From Novosphingobium sp. 32-60-15 (GTDB lineage Bacteria > Pseudomonadota > Alphaproteobacteria > Sphingomonadales > Sphingomonadaceae), in the NCBI RefSeq assembly GCF_002280675.1, contig NZ_NCEN01000018.1, forward strand, positions 1-64,000: 64,000 nucleotides of DNA, read 5' to 3'. Shown here in pieces: positions 62,761-64,000 of the stretch. The notes under the pieces were generated by a model, which worked only from the letters and a program-made list of their open reading frames with translations, was not told where the DNA came from and ran no database searches. Position 1 is the first letter of the stretch. Each line of letters starts with the position of its first letter. The position numbers and the translations under genes were made by a program.

Positions 62761-63550
62761 CGCATTGCTGATCAACGCAGGCCTTCTGGTTCTGGGCATG
62801 GCGATGCTGTGGCGCATTGCGGTGCGGATCGGCGATGTCAGCTTTATCGACGCGGTTTGGGGCGGCGGTATGGGCGTATTGGCGCTGATATCATGGCTGC
62901 ATGTGAACGGCGGAGCGGGCGCGCGCGCAAGTTTGATCGCTGCGATGGCTTCGATCTGGGCGGCGCGGCTGGCTTGGCACTTGTATGCGCGGTGGCGGGT
63001 GCATGGTGAAGACCCGCGCTATGCCAGGATGCTGGGCAAGGCGCGGGTAGAGGCCCGGTATGGGGCGGCGGCGCTCAAACTGGTGTTTGCACCGCAGGCA
63101 TTGCTGCTGTTCATCACTTGCCTGCCCGCGCAATTGGGTATTCTGGCAAGCGGCGGGATGGCGCCTGTGGGCGTTTTGGCGCAGGTTGGTGGCGTTTTGT
63201 GGCTTATCGGCATTGCATTCGAGGCGGTTGGCGATTGGCAGTTAAGCCGCTTCCGCGCCGATCCTGCCAACAAAGGCCGCGTGCTGGATACTGGGCTGTG
63301 GCGCTATACCCGGCACCCCAATTACTTTGGCGATGCCTGCGTGTGGTGGGGTATCTGGCTGGCGGCGGCAGAGGCCGGATTATGGGTTGCGCTGGTGAGC
63401 GCCATTGGCCCTGTATTCCTGACGTTCACCCTGACCCGCTGGTCTGGCAAGCCGCTGTTGGAAAAGGACATGGCGGCGCGGCGGCCCGGCTATGCCGAAT
63501 ATGTGCGGCGCACTTCGGGGTTCATTCCATGGTGGCCCAAGCGCGGCTGA
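62753..63550 (+). CDS. DUF1295 steroid 5-alpha-reductase-like membrane protein
   Basis: This 265-residue protein has about six helices. GDVSFIDAVWGGGMGVLALI near the start and GLWRYTRHPNYFGDACVWWG near the end mark DUF1295. The start overlaps the acyltransferase stop, suggesting a lipid-related operon. Confidence 0.85.
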   Translation: MIDALLINAGLLVLGMAMLWRIAVRIGDVSFIDAVWGGGMGVLALISWLHVNGGAGARASLIAAMASIWAARLAWHLYARWRVHGEDPRYARMLGKARVEARYGAAALKLVFAPQALLLFITCLPAQLGILASGGMAPVGVLAQVGGVLWLIGIAFEAVGDWQLSRFRADPANKGRVLDTGLWRYTRHPNYFGDACVWWGIWLAAAEAGLWVALVSAIGPVFLTFTLTRWSGKPLLEKDMAARRPGYAEYVRRTSGFIPWWPKRG

Positions 63551-63556
63551 ATGCAA

Positions 63557-63587
63557 CAAAGCCCCGGTCTTGCGGACCGGGGCTTTG
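63557..63587. terminator. bidirectional hairpin between DUF1295 gene and TonB receptor
   Basis: AAAGCCCCGGTC (63558-63569) and GACCGGGGCTTT (63575-63586) form a 12-bp perfect stem with a 5-nt loop between two converging stops. No long T-run follows. Confidence 0.75.
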
Positions 63588-63643
63588 CATTACGAAGCGG
63601 GCTATTTGGATGGGGAGCGGCCCGCTTCGGGGGTTATCCCTGC

Positions 63644-64000
63644 TTAGAAGCGGACGCCCAGTGTGACGTTCCACGTGCGCGGATCGCCGTAATAGACGCT
63701 TTGAATGTTACCGACCGAGCTGAATTCCTGCCCATCGGTCTTGTACAGCGTGTTGCCGACGTTGCGCACCGCACCGCGCAAGTAGAACTTGTCGAAATCC
63801 ACCTGGGCATAGAGGTTGCCCATCCAGTAGCCATCTTCGGTCAGGCCCGCGCGATTATCGACCGAGAGGAAGTGCTTGTCGACAAAGCGCGCATCACCGC
63901 CAAGGCTGAGCGAGGCTTCGCCCAGCGGAATGCGGTATTCACCACCAACGCGCAAAGTGAGCGGCGGGGCAAAGGCCGGACGGCAGGTGATGGCCTGACC
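63644..64000 (-). CDS. TonB-dependent receptor, C-terminal part (cut by window end)
   Basis: The reading frame stays open to the window edge, giving about 118 residues of the C-terminal beta-barrel. Alternating strands (GLTEDGYWMGNLYAQVDFDK; FYLRGAVRNVGNTLYKTD) and the final Phe (WNVTLGVRF) mark an outer-membrane beta-barrel; RNVGNTLY is typical of TonB-dependent receptors. The substrate cannot be judged from this fragment. Confidence 0.8.
   Translation of the reverse strand, partial: GQAITCRPAFAPPLTLRVGGEYRIPLGEASLSLGGDARFVDKHFLSVDNRAGLTEDGYWMGNLYAQVDFDKFYLRGAVRNVGNTLYKTDGQEFSSVGNIQSVYYGDPRTWNVTLGVRF

Overview
The window looks like chromosomal DNA of an alphaproteobacterium, most likely a sphingomonad (Novosphingobium-like). 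The reasons are the moderately high GC content, a FlbD-type sigma-54 activator, an HWE-type histidine kinase, an FzlA-like GST-fold protein, and REP-like palindromes of the kind common in this order. The genus is an inference. I saw no rRNA or tRNA genes, insertion sequences or CRISPR array.

Region 1 (1-10.7 kb) is housekeeping: SppA protease, a pyrB-pyrC-like pair whose second member lacks most metal ligands of dihydroorotase, a ParA-like ATPase with a small partner and a TPR/SPOR lipoprotein, a second SPOR protein with Sel1-type repeats, a DUF418 membrane protein and an L,D-transpeptidase.

Region 2 (10.7-45.4 kb) is an almost complete flagellar locus. On the minus strand lie motA-like, motB-like, flgA, flgM, flgN, a lytic transglycosylase, flhA and fliA. 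On the plus strand lie flgBCDEFGHIJKL and motAB. An HWE kinase and a single-domain response regulator, convergent with each other, separate these from fliC (minus strand). Then follow the sigma-54 activator flbD and fliEFGHIJKLMNOPQR-flhB-fliDS. Several parts are reduced compared with textbook versions: FlgB, FlgD, FlgE, FlgJ, flagellin and FliM. I see a sigma-54 promoter before flgB and two nearly identical sigma-28-type promoters (flgM, fliC), each with the same palindrome exactly 9 bp upstream of the -35 element.

Region 3 (45.4-53.2 kb) is a chemotaxis locus: a divergent CheB homologue without the catalytic His, then STAS-cheA-cheR-cheB-cheD-cheY-cheW-small protein, tightly overlapped and closed by a strong terminator. 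No chemoreceptor gene is in the window.

Region 4 (53.2-56.4 kb) is a three-gene unit of unknown function. Its first protein resembles small proteins that I recall accompanying type VI secretion or polymorphic-effector loci. It is the best candidate here for an undescribed system.

Region 5 (56.4-64 kb) is metabolic and accessory: an FzlA-like protein, a LysR regulator divergent from a 3-oxoacid CoA-transferase pair, glutathione peroxidase, a second GST, a DUF983 protein, a ferritin-like protein, a PlsC-type acyltransferase, a DUF1295 membrane protein, and the C-terminal end of a TonB-dependent receptor cut by the window edge.
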